A stretch of DNA of 64,000 nucleotides from the NCBI GenBank assembly GCA_051209155.1, contig JBPJGB010000003.1. One strand, 5' to 3'. Each line of letters begins with the position of its first letter. The stretch's first letter is position 1. The DNA is from Actomonas sp051209155 (GTDB lineage: Bacteria; Verrucomicrobiota; Verrucomicrobiia; Opitutales; Opitutaceae). The notes below the pieces were generated by a model. The model was not told where the DNA came from. It did not search any database and saw only the letters and a list, made by a program, of their open reading frames with translations. The position numbers and the translations under genes are program-made. Shown in pieces: positions 16,559 to 24,552 of the stretch.

Positions 16559-18127
16559 ATGTCCTGGGAACGTTTCAAACAACACTACCACCCTTACCCG
16601 GAACTCGGGCTCGCGCTCGATCTCAGCCGCCTGCCGCTGCCTGACGACTTCCTGAGCAGTCATGAGGAGGCCATGCAAAAGGCCTTCACCGCCATGACCG
16701 AACTCGAGGCCGGCGCGATCGCCAATCCGGACGAAGATCGCATGGTCGGCCACTACTGGGTGCGCGCCCCACAACTCGCTCCGACTGCCGAACTGCGTAA
16801 CGCCATCACCGGCACGCTCGACGCCCTCAAGGCCTTCGCGGCCGACGTCCACAGTGGCAAGATCGGCGGCCCCAACGGCGCCTTCACTCAACTCCTCGTG
16901 ATCGGCATCGGCGGTTCCGCCCTCGGTCCGCAATTTGTCCATCACGCCCTGGGCCAACCGGGCCTCGACAAACTCGCCGTCCACTTTTTCGACAACACCG
17001 ATCCCGACGGCATGGACTATGTGATCGGTGAGATTGGCGACAACCTCGCCTCCACCCTCGCCGTCGTCATTTCGAAATCGGGCGGCACCGTCGAGACCCG
17101 CAACGGCATGCTGGAGGCCCAGGCCGCTTTCCGCACCGCCGGGCTCGATCCGGCCAAGCACTTCGTCGCCGTCACCGGTGACGGCTCAAAACTCGATAAG
17201 GTCGCCGACGCCGAGGGCTGGCTCGCCAAGTTCCCAATGTGGGACTGGGTGGGCGGCCGCACCTCCGAACTCTGCGCCGTCGGTCTCCTGCCCGCCGCCC
17301 TCCAAGGCCTCGACGTCGACGCCATGCTCGAAGGTGCCGCCGCCATGGACGCCGCCACCCGCGTGCCCGTCACCGCCGAAAACCCCGCCGCCCTGCTCGC
17401 GCTCGCCTGGCTCTTCGCCACCGATGGTCGCGGCGCCAAGGACATGGTTGTGCTCCCCTACAAGGACCGCCTGCTCCTCTTCTCGCGCTACCTGCAGCAG
17501 CTCATCATGGAGTCGCTCGGCAAGGAGTTCGATCTCGCCGGCAACGTGGTCAACCAAGGCATCGCCGTCTACGGCAACAAGGGCTCCACCGACCAGCACG
17601 CTTACGTGCAGCAACTCCGCGAGGGCGTGAACAACTTCTTCGTCACCTTCATCGAGGTCCTCAAGGACCGCGACGGCGACGCGCTTGAGGTCGAGCCCGG
17701 CGTGACCTCCGGTGACTACCTCCAGGGGTTCCTCCTCGGCACCCGCGACGCGCTCTCCGAAAAAGATCGCTGGTCGGTCACGCTCACCGTGCCCGACGTC
17801 TCCGCCCGCACCCTCGGCATGATGATCGCCCTCTACGAACGCGTCGTCGGTCTCTACGCCACGCTCATTGGCATCAACGCCTACCACCAGCCGGGCGTCG
17901 AAGCCGGCAAGAAGGCCGCCACCGGCGTGATCGACTTGAAGAAAAAGATCCAGGCCACGCTGACCGCCGCGCCCGGCACCGACTTCTCCGTCGAAGCCCT
18001 CGCGGCCAAGACCGACGGCAATCCCGAGCTCGTTTACAAGATCCTCTACCACCTCGCCGCCAACGGCGCGATCCGCAAGACCGCCTGCGACCCGTGGTAT
18101 GAGAGCACCTTCCGGGTCGACGCCTGA
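16559..18127 (+). CDS. pgi: Glucose-6-phosphate isomerase
   Basis: Glycolytic enzyme interconverting glucose-6-phosphate and fructose-6-phosphate, 522 residues from ATG 16559 (MSWERFKQHY); an upstream in-frame ATG at 16499 lies within the ilvD terminator and is unlikely. Sugar isomerase motifs are clear: GIGGSALGPQFVHHAL, ISKSGGTVETRNGML, DWVGGRTSELCAVG and the C-terminal catalytic GNKGSTDQHAYVQQLREG. The length and a C-terminal extension of about 50 residues, FSVEALAAKTDGNPELVYKI and onwards, differ from the E. coli form and resemble the cyanobacterial-type enzyme. That extension looks like a small winged-helix-like domain. It is followed 33 bases later by a coiled-coil protein gene. Confidence 0.95.
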   Translation: MSWERFKQHYHPYPELGLALDLSRLPLPDDFLSSHEEAMQKAFTAMTELEAGAIANPDEDRMVGHYWVRAPQLAPTAELRNAITGTLDALKAFAADVHSGKIGGPNGAFTQLLVIGIGGSALGPQFVHHALGQPGLDKLAVHFFDNTDPDGMDYVIGEIGDNLASTLAVVISKSGGTVETRNGMLEAQAAFRTAGLDPAKHFVAVTGDGSKLDKVADAEGWLAKFPMWDWVGGRTSELCAVGLLPAALQGLDVDAMLEGAAAMDAATRVPVTAENPAALLALAWLFATDGRGAKDMVVLPYKDRLLLFSRYLQQLIMESLGKEFDLAGNVVNQGIAVYGNKGSTDQHAYVQQLREGVNNFFVTFIEVLKDRDGDALEVEPGVTSGDYLQGFLLGTRDALSEKDRWSVTLTVPDVSARTLGMMIALYERVVGLYATLIGINAYHQPGVEAGKKAATGVIDLKKKIQATLTAAPGTDFSVEALAAKTDGNPELVYKILYHLAANGAIRKTACDPWYESTFRVDA

Positions 18128-18160
18128 TCGCACGACCGCTCGCCTCGCCGCCTTGCCGCC

Positions 18161-18901
18161 ATGCGCAACCTGACTCTGGTCCTCACCTGGTTGGCGCTGG
18201 CGGGAGCGGTGGCGGCGGGCGTGATGTTTTTCCTCATCGGCAATTCCAAGCAGCGCCTGCACCAGGAACTCGCCGCTGCCGAAAGTCGCGGCGCCCAACT
18301 CGCCGCCGACCTGGCACAGGCTGAGGCAAACAAAGCCGAACTCACCGGGCGTATCCAGTCGCTGGACACCCAGCTCGCCGCCAGCAAGCGGGAGCTCACC
18401 GCCACCAAACTCGATCTCGAACAGCAGCAGCGCGCGCTCGAGCTCCTCGAATCCCAGCACGCCGAGGCCACCGCCACGGCCGAGCGCGCCCAATCCGAGC
18501 TGGCCGACACGCGCATCAAGCTGGTGCACGCTCAGGATCAACTCGCAAATGCGCTGCCAGCTGCCGACGCCATGCGCTACCGGCAAACCATCGGACAACT
18601 GGAGGAGCGGATATTGGAACTTGAAGACCTCGTGCGCACCGCCCCGCCCAAACTTGTTTCCAGTCGCGGCGACCACGCCCAAGTCGTGAGCGTCGGTCCG
18701 CAAAACGCCTTCGTGGTGATCAACTTCGGGCAAAACCACGGTGCCGTCACCAACCAACGCCTGCGCATCACCCGCGGCCCCGACCTGCTCGCCACGGTGG
18801 AAATTAGCGATACGAGGGAGAATTATTCCGTTGCGCAGGTCTTACCGGAATCCCTCTCTGGCATCCTACGCAAAGGCGATGCCGCCACCCTGACACCTTG
18901 A
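18161..18901 (+). CDS. Membrane-anchored coiled-coil protein
   Basis: A 246-residue protein with an N-terminal transmembrane or signal-anchor helix (LTLVLTWLALAGAVAAGVMF, about residues 4-23), then a long coiled coil from about 30 to 165 rich in Ala, Leu, Glu and Gln. The C-terminal 80 residues form a small beta-rich domain (VVSVGPQNAFVVINFGQNHG, RITRGPDLLATVEI, SGILRKGDAATLTP). This layout resembles MreC-like or peripheral periplasmic proteins, but no specific match is claimed. It overlaps or abuts the small lipoprotein gene that follows, so the two are likely cotranscribed. Confidence 0.8.
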   Translation: MRNLTLVLTWLALAGAVAAGVMFFLIGNSKQRLHQELAAAESRGAQLAADLAQAEANKAELTGRIQSLDTQLAASKRELTATKLDLEQQQRALELLESQHAEATATAERAQSELADTRIKLVHAQDQLANALPAADAMRYRQTIGQLEERILELEDLVRTAPPKLVSSRGDHAQVVSVGPQNAFVVINFGQNHGAVTNQRLRITRGPDLLATVEISDTRENYSVAQVLPESLSGILRKGDAATLTP

Positions 18902-18912
18902 AACTGCTCTCC

Positions 18913-19086
18913 ATGAACAAGCTCTTCCGCCTCCTCCTCGCGCTCGCCGGGATCGCCGGCTCCTTCCTCCTCACCGGCTGCACCAGCCAGACCGAGGCCG
19001 ATTCCTCCATTCCGTGGAGCCGCCCCGCCAACTGGGAAGGCCAGGTTCCGGGCATGGGCACGGGCAAGGGTTCCGGCATTCGCTAA
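18913..19086 (+). CDS. Small lipoprotein of unknown function
   Basis: A 57-residue lipoprotein. The signal peptide ends in the lipobox LLTGC, so about 35 mature residues remain, with a conserved-looking SIPWSRPANWEGQVPGMG followed by TGKGSGIR. ATG 18913 was chosen; an in-frame TTG at 18898 overlaps the previous stop codon and would translationally couple the two genes but gives a less typical signal peptide. No function can be assigned. A strong terminator follows. Confidence 0.72.
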   Translation: MNKLFRLLLALAGIAGSFLLTGCTSQTEADSSIPWSRPANWEGQVPGMGTGKGSGIR

Positions 19087-19125
19087 GCGCGAACTCCCCC
19101 GCCATTGGCCCACTTTTCACTCGCC

Positions 19126-19155
19126 ATCCGGCGCCACCCGGCGCCGGATTTTTTG
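19126..19155 (+). terminator. Intrinsic terminator after the small lipoprotein gene
   Basis: A 10-bp perfect stem ATCCGGCGCC/GGCGCCGGAT (19126-19135 with 19140-19149) with a four-base loop is followed by TTTTT, immediately before the rsmI start region. Confidence 0.9.
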
Positions 19156-19160
19156 TGCCC

Positions 19161-19874
19161 ATGTCTGAGAACGCGTCGCTCACTCCCCTCCCTGGCCACC
19201 TCTACGTGGTCGCGACGCCCATCGGCAACCTCGCCGACCTCACCGACCGTGCCCGCGCCCTCCTCGGGGCCGTCGACCTCGTCGCCTGCGAAGACACTCG
19301 CACCACCGGCGCCATGCTCACCCGCCTCGGCCTGCGCCGCGAACTGGTTGCCTACCACGATCACAACGAAACCGAGGCCGCCGAACGCCTCGCCGACCAA
19401 CTCGCCGCCGGCAAATCGGTCGCCGTCGTGAGCGACGCCGGGACGCCGGCGCTCAGCGATCCGGGCTTTCGTCTCGTGCGCGCCTGCCGCCGCCGCGGCC
19501 TGCCGGTCGTGCCGGTGCCCGGCGCCTGCGCCATCACCACCGCGCTGTGCGCCGCCGGGCTGCCGACCAACGGTTTTCTGTTCGCCGGCTTTTTGCCGCC
19601 GAAGTCCGCCGCGCGTATCACCTTCCTCACCAAGTATCAGGACTTCGATTACACGCTCGCGCTCTACGAGAGCTGCCACCGCATCGATAAGTTCGCGCAT
19701 GAGATCGCCGATACGCTCGGCCCCGATCGCGTCGTCTGCATCGCCAAGGAACTCACCAAGCTGCACGAAACCTTCTGGGTCGGCGGCGCCGCCGAGGTGC
19801 GCGACCAAATCCTGAAAGCCAGCCGCAAGGGCGAGTTCGTCGTCCTGATCGCCCCCGCCTCCTTCACCCTATGA
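19161..19874 (+). CDS. rsmI: 16S rRNA (cytidine1402-2'-O)-methyltransferase
   Basis: SAM-dependent methyltransferase of the tetrapyrrole-methylase fold that modifies C1402 of 16S rRNA, 237 residues from ATG 19161. The N-terminal GHLYVVATPIGNLADLTDRA, LVACEDTRTTGAML, VAVVSDAGTPALSDPGFRLV and VPVPGACAI are the conserved blocks, and the family's FAGFLPPK is present. It is shorter than the E. coli protein (286) because the C-terminal extension is missing, as in many bacteria. Its stop overlaps the ATG of ppx by four bases, so they form an operon. The upstream terminator hairpin ends only six bases before the ATG, which may place it in the leader. Confidence 0.95.
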   Translation: MSENASLTPLPGHLYVVATPIGNLADLTDRARALLGAVDLVACEDTRTTGAMLTRLGLRRELVAYHDHNETEAAERLADQLAAGKSVAVVSDAGTPALSDPGFRLVRACRRRGLPVVPVPGACAITTALCAAGLPTNGFLFAGFLPPKSAARITFLTKYQDFDYTLALYESCHRIDKFAHEIADTLGPDRVVCIAKELTKLHETFWVGGAAEVRDQILKASRKGEFVVLIAPASFTL

Positions 19875-20815
19875 AGCTCGCGACGCCCACCACCGCCGTC
19901 ATCGACATCGGGTCAAACTCCATCAAGGCCCTTGTGGCGACGCAGTTGGATGACGGCCGGATCGTCGCCGTCGAACAACGCACCCTCGACACCCGCATCG
20001 GCACCGGCCTCAGCGCTGCTCAGCCCCGCTTGGGCGCAGCGGGCATCACCGCCGGCACCGCCGCCGTCGCCGAACTCGCCGCCATGTGCCGCGCGCACCA
20101 TCCACGGGAAATCACCGTCGTGGCCACCAGCGCGGTCCGCGATGCCGCCAATGGCGACGACTTCGCCGCCCGCGTCCGGGCGGAAACGGGACTGTCCCTG
20201 CGCATTCTCAGCGGCGACGAGGAAGCCCGCTTCATCGGCCGCGGCCTGTTATGTGATCCGGCACTCGCCGACTGGCGCGACTTTCATGTCTTCGATCTTG
20301 GCGGCGGCAGCTTGGAGTGCCTGAGCTTCGTCGATCGCGAACCCGTGCGCGCGATCAGCCTGCCCCTCGGCTGTGTGCGTTTGACCGAGCGGCTGGTAGC
20401 CGACGCCGCCGCGCCGCTGACGGCCGAAACTGACGCGACAATCCGGGCCTACGTGAAGACAGCCCTCACGAACGCCGACCTCAACTTTTCACCAGTGGGC
20501 ACGCCCGCGGTCTTCTGTGGCGGCACGGTCACCAGCACCCGTGCGATCGTCGCCGAAGCCCGCAACCTGACCCTCGCGCAAACGCAATCCCGAGTCACGG
20601 TCGAGCTGCTCGCCGCGTTGCTGAAAAAGCTCGGCGGCATGACACTGACTGAACGCCAGCAAGTGCCCGGACTGCCCGCCCGCCGCGCCGATGTCATGCC
20701 AACCGCCCTTGCCACAGTGCTGGCGCTGGCGGAGTTCGGCGGCTTCGAAGCCTTCCAGCACTCCTTCTTCAACCTCCGCTGGGGCATCGCCAGCGAGATG
20801 CTCAATCAGACCTAG
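19871..20815 (+). CDS. ppx: Exopolyphosphatase / pppGpp phosphatase family
   Basis: Ppx/GppA family phosphatase, 314 residues, of the actin/Hsp70 ATPase fold, cleaving terminal phosphate from polyphosphate or pppGpp. The two phosphate-binding loops are VIDIGSNSIKALVA (about 10-23) and HVFDLGGGSLECLSF (about 143-157), and TVVATSAVRDAANGDDFAA and ILSGDEEARFIGRG are also conserved. The helical C-terminal domains of the 500-residue E. coli enzymes are missing, giving the short form. It overlaps rsmI by four bases. Its stop codon lies inside a CTAG whose other strand supplies the stop of rluD. Confidence 0.92.
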   Translation: MKLATPTTAVIDIGSNSIKALVATQLDDGRIVAVEQRTLDTRIGTGLSAAQPRLGAAGITAGTAAVAELAAMCRAHHPREITVVATSAVRDAANGDDFAARVRAETGLSLRILSGDEEARFIGRGLLCDPALADWRDFHVFDLGGGSLECLSFVDREPVRAISLPLGCVRLTERLVADAAAPLTAETDATIRAYVKTALTNADLNFSPVGTPAVFCGGTVTSTRAIVAEARNLTLAQTQSRVTVELLAALLKKLGGMTLTERQQVPGLPARRADVMPTALATVLALAEFGGFEAFQHSFFNLRWGIASEMLNQT

Positions 20816-21732
20816 CCGAGGCTCGCGACCAACTGGCGGAAGTCCGCTGGCAGCGGTGCCTTGATTTCAATCGGCTGCGCCGTGACCGGGTGCAGGAACT
20901 TCAAATAGTCGGCGTGCAGCATCACGCGCTCCGGCGCGATCGGCAGTCGGTCATCCGGCCGCCAACCGTAGGTGCGGTCGCCCAACAGCGGATGCCCGAT
21001 CGACTTCAGGTGCACGCGGATCTGATGCGTGCGCCCGGTGTGGATGTGACAGCGAAACAAGGTCACATTGAACTTCGGAAAACTCGTTTCGACCGTCCAA
21101 TCGGTGCGCGCCGGCTTGCCGCCTTCACCGGTTGTCATGCGGTGGCGATGGGTCGGATGACGCGAAATGCTGCGATCGATCGATCCCGACAACAGACGCG
21201 GCACGCCGCTCGCGAGCGCGACGTATTCCTTGTGCAGGTGCCGCTCGGCAAATTGCTCCGCCAGACCGCGATGAGCGGCGTCGGACTTTGCGACCACGAT
21301 CGCGCCGGTCGTGTCGCGATCGAGCCGATGCACGATGCCTGGTCGCTCCACGCCGCCGATGCCGCTGAGACTGCCCGCGCAATGCGCGAGCAGCGCGTGC
21401 ACCAGCGTGTCGTCACCGGTTCCCGACCCAGGATGCACCACCATGCCCGCCGGTTTGTTGATCACCAGCAGGTGCTCGTCCTCGAACAACACGTCCAAGG
21501 GAATGTCGGTCGGCGTGAGTTCGGCCGGCTTCACCTCCGGCATCGTGTAGTCGATCACATCCCCCGCCGTCACCTCATCCTTGCGCACCAGCACGACGCC
21601 GTCGCGCGAGACGAGACCGGCATCGATGGCTCGCTGCCAGGCGGCGCGACTCTGCTCTGGAAAGGCGACAGCCAGGGCCTTGTCGACGCGCTCCCGACGG
21701 ATGGTTTCTGGAACCGTAAAGGACTTAGCCAT
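20812..21732 (-). CDS. rluD: RluA/RluD family 23S rRNA pseudouridine synthase
   Basis: Pseudouridine synthase of 306 residues from ATG 21732. An N-terminal S4 RNA-binding domain (RRERVDKALAVAFPEQSR, GVVLVRKDEVTAGDVIDY) precedes the catalytic domain. The active-site motif IVHRLDRDTTGAIVVAK holds the catalytic Asp in HRLD. LLVINKPAGMVVHPG, THQIRVHLKSIGHPLLGD and LHA(D) are the other family blocks. It overlaps the adenosine deaminase stop by eight bases and is convergent with ppx, sharing a CTAG at the stop codons. The precise rRNA target (RluD-type) is inferred. Confidence 0.92.
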   Translation of the reverse strand: MAKSFTVPETIRRERVDKALAVAFPEQSRAAWQRAIDAGLVSRDGVVLVRKDEVTAGDVIDYTMPEVKPAELTPTDIPLDVLFEDEHLLVINKPAGMVVHPGSGTGDDTLVHALLAHCAGSLSGIGGVERPGIVHRLDRDTTGAIVVAKSDAAHRGLAEQFAERHLHKEYVALASGVPRLLSGSIDRSISRHPTHRHRMTTGEGGKPARTDWTVETSFPKFNVTLFRCHIHTGRTHQIRVHLKSIGHPLLGDRTYGWRPDDRLPIAPERVMLHADYLKFLHPVTAQPIEIKAPLPADFRQLVASLG

Positions 21733-22711
21733 GATCAACCGCCTCGAGTTCGGCGAGCCAGGCGGCGCGCTGTGCGTCGTCGACCAGCGCGAGTTCAAAA
21801 CCATTGCGGGCGAGCTGCACCAGTTCGGCCCGGGTGAAGCCGCGATGCTCGGCCAGCGCGAGGTATTCGTCGTTCACGCAATTGCCGAAGGAGATCGGAT
21901 CATCGGCGCTCACCGTGACCTTCACGCCCGCGTCAAAGAGTTCGCGAATCGGATGGGTGGCGAGGGTCACGCCCGGCATGAGCTTGTGATTGCTGATCGG
22001 GCAGACATCGAGGCCGACTCCGCGTTGTATCAGCTCCGCCATGACTGCCGGATCCTCGGCGGCGCGCACGCCGTGCTCGATGCGCTGTGGTTGCAGCGTA
22101 TCGAGAATCGTCCGCACGAAGTCGGCGCCCATGAACTCACCGGCATGCGCTTTGGTGTATTTGCCGGCGGCCCGCGCCTGCGCCCAATACGGCGCCGTCC
22201 AGGGCTCGATCGGCAACGGCTCGACGCCGTGCAGATCAATGCCCGCGAGGTCCGGCCAAGTCAGCGCCTCTTCGAGCACCGGCAGCATGTTCGGCCCGGC
22301 CCCGTTGTGATGGATGCCGAGAAAGATTCGCACCTCCAATCCGGCGGGCACCGCCGCGCGAATGGCATCCAGCACCTCGCGACCATTGAGACCGCCAAAT
22401 TCCATGATCCCTGACGCAAAGCTGGTCTCCACGTAGCGCACGTTCTGCGCAAGGTGGCGCGCGAAGATCAGTTTGGCCGCCTCATGGTAGTGCTCCGGCG
22501 AGGTAAACCACGCGAAGGCCATGCCGAGCAGTTCCTCCTCGAAGTGGGCAAAGTCGCGAAACTTGAAGTCCTTCGCCCAGGACGCCGGCGGTTGGGCAAA
22601 CTCCGGGCGGACCCGCTGCAGCAATTCCAGCGGCAACGAGCCTTCCAAATGGAGGTGGGTTTCGGTCTTCGGCAGCGCCGCGACGAAATCGGAAAGTGAA
22701 GTTGTAGACAT
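21725..22711 (-). CDS. add: Adenosine/adenine deaminase family protein
   Basis: Zinc metal-dependent hydrolase of the adenosine deaminase family, 328 residues, acting in purine salvage. The metal ligands are visible: THLHLEG (His19, His21), the KAHAGE motif with the catalytic Glu, RIEHGVRA, and SADDPISF near residue 275, whose Asp is the last metal ligand. The NNGAGP and SNHKLMPG stretches also match. Whether it prefers adenosine, adenine or a modified base cannot be decided: the SADDP motif differs from the common NTDDP of classical adenosine deaminases. It is coupled to rluD by an eight-base overlap. Confidence 0.88.
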   Translation of the reverse strand: MSTTSLSDFVAALPKTETHLHLEGSLPLELLQRVRPEFAQPPASWAKDFKFRDFAHFEEELLGMAFAWFTSPEHYHEAAKLIFARHLAQNVRYVETSFASGIMEFGGLNGREVLDAIRAAVPAGLEVRIFLGIHHNGAGPNMLPVLEEALTWPDLAGIDLHGVEPLPIEPWTAPYWAQARAAGKYTKAHAGEFMGADFVRTILDTLQPQRIEHGVRAAEDPAVMAELIQRGVGLDVCPISNHKLMPGVTLATHPIRELFDAGVKVTVSADDPISFGNCVNDEYLALAEHRGFTRAELVQLARNGFELALVDDAQRAAWLAELEAVDHG

Positions 22712-22722
22712 GGCCCACGGAC

Positions 22723-22769
22723 CACACGGAACACACGGATGACAGAAACCCTTCTGTGTATTCCGTGTG
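22723..22769. repeat. Extended hairpin between the M29 peptidase and adenosine deaminase genes
   Basis: CACACGGAA (22723-22731) pairs with TTCCGTGTG (22761-22769), and inside ACAGAA (22742-22747) pairs with TTCTGT (22752-22757) around an ACCC loop. No T-tract follows on the minus strand, so it may act as a processing or attenuation structure in the intergenic region of this minus-strand unit. Confidence 0.5.
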
Positions 22770-22782
22770 CGCAGTGGGCAAT

Positions 22783-23913
22783 TTACGACTTACCCAGCAG
22801 GTAGTCCGGGTTCAGCTTGTGCAGCGCCTTGGGCACGAAGAGGCCATCCTTGCGGATGAGTTTGCCGTCGAACCACATTTCGCCGCCGCCGTATTCGGGG
22901 CGTTGAATGCAGACCATGTCCCAGTGCACCTGGGAACGGTTGCCGTTGCCGCAATGCTCGTAGGCCTGGCCGGGCGTGAAGTGGAAGGAACCCGCGATCT
23001 TCTCGTCGAAGAGGATGTCGCGCATCGGCTCGAGAATGTGCGGGTTGAACCCGATCGCGAACTCGCCGATGTAGCGAGCGCCGGCGTCGCTATCGAGGAT
23101 CTCATTGAGGCGCTTGGTCGCCTTTGGCGTGCTGGCGGTGGCCTTGATGACCTTGCCCTGATTGAACTCGAGGCGGATGCCGTCGAAGGACGAACCGAGA
23201 TAAACCGTCGGAGCGTTGTATTGAATGACGCCCTCCACGCTGTCTTTCACCGGGCAGGAAAACACCTCGCCATCCGGGATATTGCGGTCGCCGCCGCAGG
23301 AGGAGGCGCCGATGCCCTTGATCGAGAAACGCAGGTCGGTGCCCGGGCCCTTGATGTGCACCTGGTCGGTGTTGGTCATCAATTTGTTGAGGGCCCGCAT
23401 GCCCGGAATCATGCGGGCATAGTCGAGCGTGCAGACACGGAAATAGAAGTCTTCGAAGGCCGAGGTGCTCATGCCGGCTTGCTGAGCCATGGCCGAGCTG
23501 GGCCAGCGCAGCACGACCCACTTCGTCTTGTTCACGCGGTGGTCGAGCACGGGCTTCATCGCGCGGGCCACGGCCTGCACGCGAGCGGCCGGCACGTCGG
23601 AGTTTTCAAAAATGTTCTCCGAGCCGCGCAGGGCGATGTAGGCGTCCATGCTTTGCATGCGCTTCAGCTCGACCTCGGCGTGCGGCTCATAGTCTTCGAC
23701 CTGCGCCTTGAGCATGAGCTCACGGGTGATGCGGGCGCGGTGGATCTGGACATAAGGCACGGCGCCGCGTTTGCGGGCGGCGCGAATGAGGGCAATCACC
23801 ATGGCCTCGGGCACATCAAAGGCGTCGATGAGCACACGCTCACCGCGCTTCAGGCGGGTCGAGAAACCAGTGAGGCCAGCGGCCAGGTCGTCAAAACGAG
23901 GATCAGTTAACAT
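22783..23913 (-). CDS. M29 family aminopeptidase
   Basis: Metal-dependent aminopeptidase of peptidase family M29 (AmpS/PepS/aminopeptidase T type), 376 residues, which removes N-terminal residues from peptides in the cytoplasm. Family features include the N-terminal YCxx-like helices, the central THIKGPGTDLRFSI-type strand (VHIKGPGTDLRFSIKG), and the C-terminal metal region EFAIGFNP, GSFHFTPG and QVHWDMVC (HxD), with Glu, His and Asp ligands. The exact residues were matched by motif, not by alignment. It is followed downstream by a hairpin region and then adenosine deaminase on the same strand. No N-terminal signal is present. Confidence 0.88.
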   Translation of the reverse strand: MLTDPRFDDLAAGLTGFSTRLKRGERVLIDAFDVPEAMVIALIRAARKRGAVPYVQIHRARITRELMLKAQVEDYEPHAEVELKRMQSMDAYIALRGSENIFENSDVPAARVQAVARAMKPVLDHRVNKTKWVVLRWPSSAMAQQAGMSTSAFEDFYFRVCTLDYARMIPGMRALNKLMTNTDQVHIKGPGTDLRFSIKGIGASSCGGDRNIPDGEVFSCPVKDSVEGVIQYNAPTVYLGSSFDGIRLEFNQGKVIKATASTPKATKRLNEILDSDAGARYIGEFAIGFNPHILEPMRDILFDEKIAGSFHFTPGQAYEHCGNGNRSQVHWDMVCIQRPEYGGGEMWFDGKLIRKDGLFVPKALHKLNPDYLLGKS

Positions 23914-24050
23914 GATCGGAAACTAACGCCCTGCCCTTCGGAGCCCGCAAGGGCGAAAGCGCTCCGATGTTCACGGAGTCAACGCGGGCCCTGGGCGGTC
24001 TCGCCGCGATTGACTCCGTCACGTTCTTCACCCACGGTCCGCAACTTCAA

Positions 24051-24518
24051 ATGAGGTCCATACCCCACCCCCGCGCCCGCGCATTCACCTTAGTGGAAAT
24101 CATGATCGCGGTGGTCATCATCGGCCTGTTGGCGGCGCTGGCGATTCCCGCCTTCAAGCGCGTCACGCAGAAGTCGGAAGAAACGACCTTGATGAACGAC
24201 CTCCGCATCTTCTCCGCGGCCTTTGAGCAATACTCGCTGGAGAACGGCACATGGCCCAGCGACACGTCCGCCAGCGTGATTCCGACCGGCATGGCCAGCT
24301 ACCTCAAATCCTCGGCGTGGACCCTCCAAGGCTCGGGCGGCACCCACTGGGACTGGGAGCAAGGCACCCCCAATTTCAACGCCGCGATCGCCCTGACGGA
24401 CTGTGTGTTCGAGGACGTGCGCCTGTTGCGGATCGACACCCTGATCGACGACGGTGATCTCACCACCGGCGCCTTCTTCAAGGATGGTGGCACGCCGGTG
24501 TGGGTCCTGGAAAAGTAA
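24051..24518 (+). CDS. Type IV pilin-like protein with prepilin N-terminus
   Basis: A 155-residue protein starting with a class III signal: an arginine-rich leader and then FTLVEIMIAVVIIGLLAALA, the conserved methylated pilin helix with Glu at position five. The residue before the cleavage site is Ala (RARA/FTLVE) where Gly is the rule. Secreted pilin-like features follow: AIPAFKRVTQKSEET, then a globular part with WPSDTSA and a single late cysteine, VFEDVRL. It could be a pseudopilin of a type II secretion system or a minor pilin; no pil or gsp genes adjoin it. ATG 24051 was chosen because it gives a short leader. Confidence 0.85.
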   Translation: MRSIPHPRARAFTLVEIMIAVVIIGLLAALAIPAFKRVTQKSEETTLMNDLRIFSAAFEQYSLENGTWPSDTSASVIPTGMASYLKSSAWTLQGSGGTHWDWEQGTPNFNAAIALTDCVFEDVRLLRIDTLIDDGDLTTGAFFKDGGTPVWVLEK

Positions 24519-24552
24519 CTCCCGGCACCTCACTGCGGCGCCGTCGCGCCGC

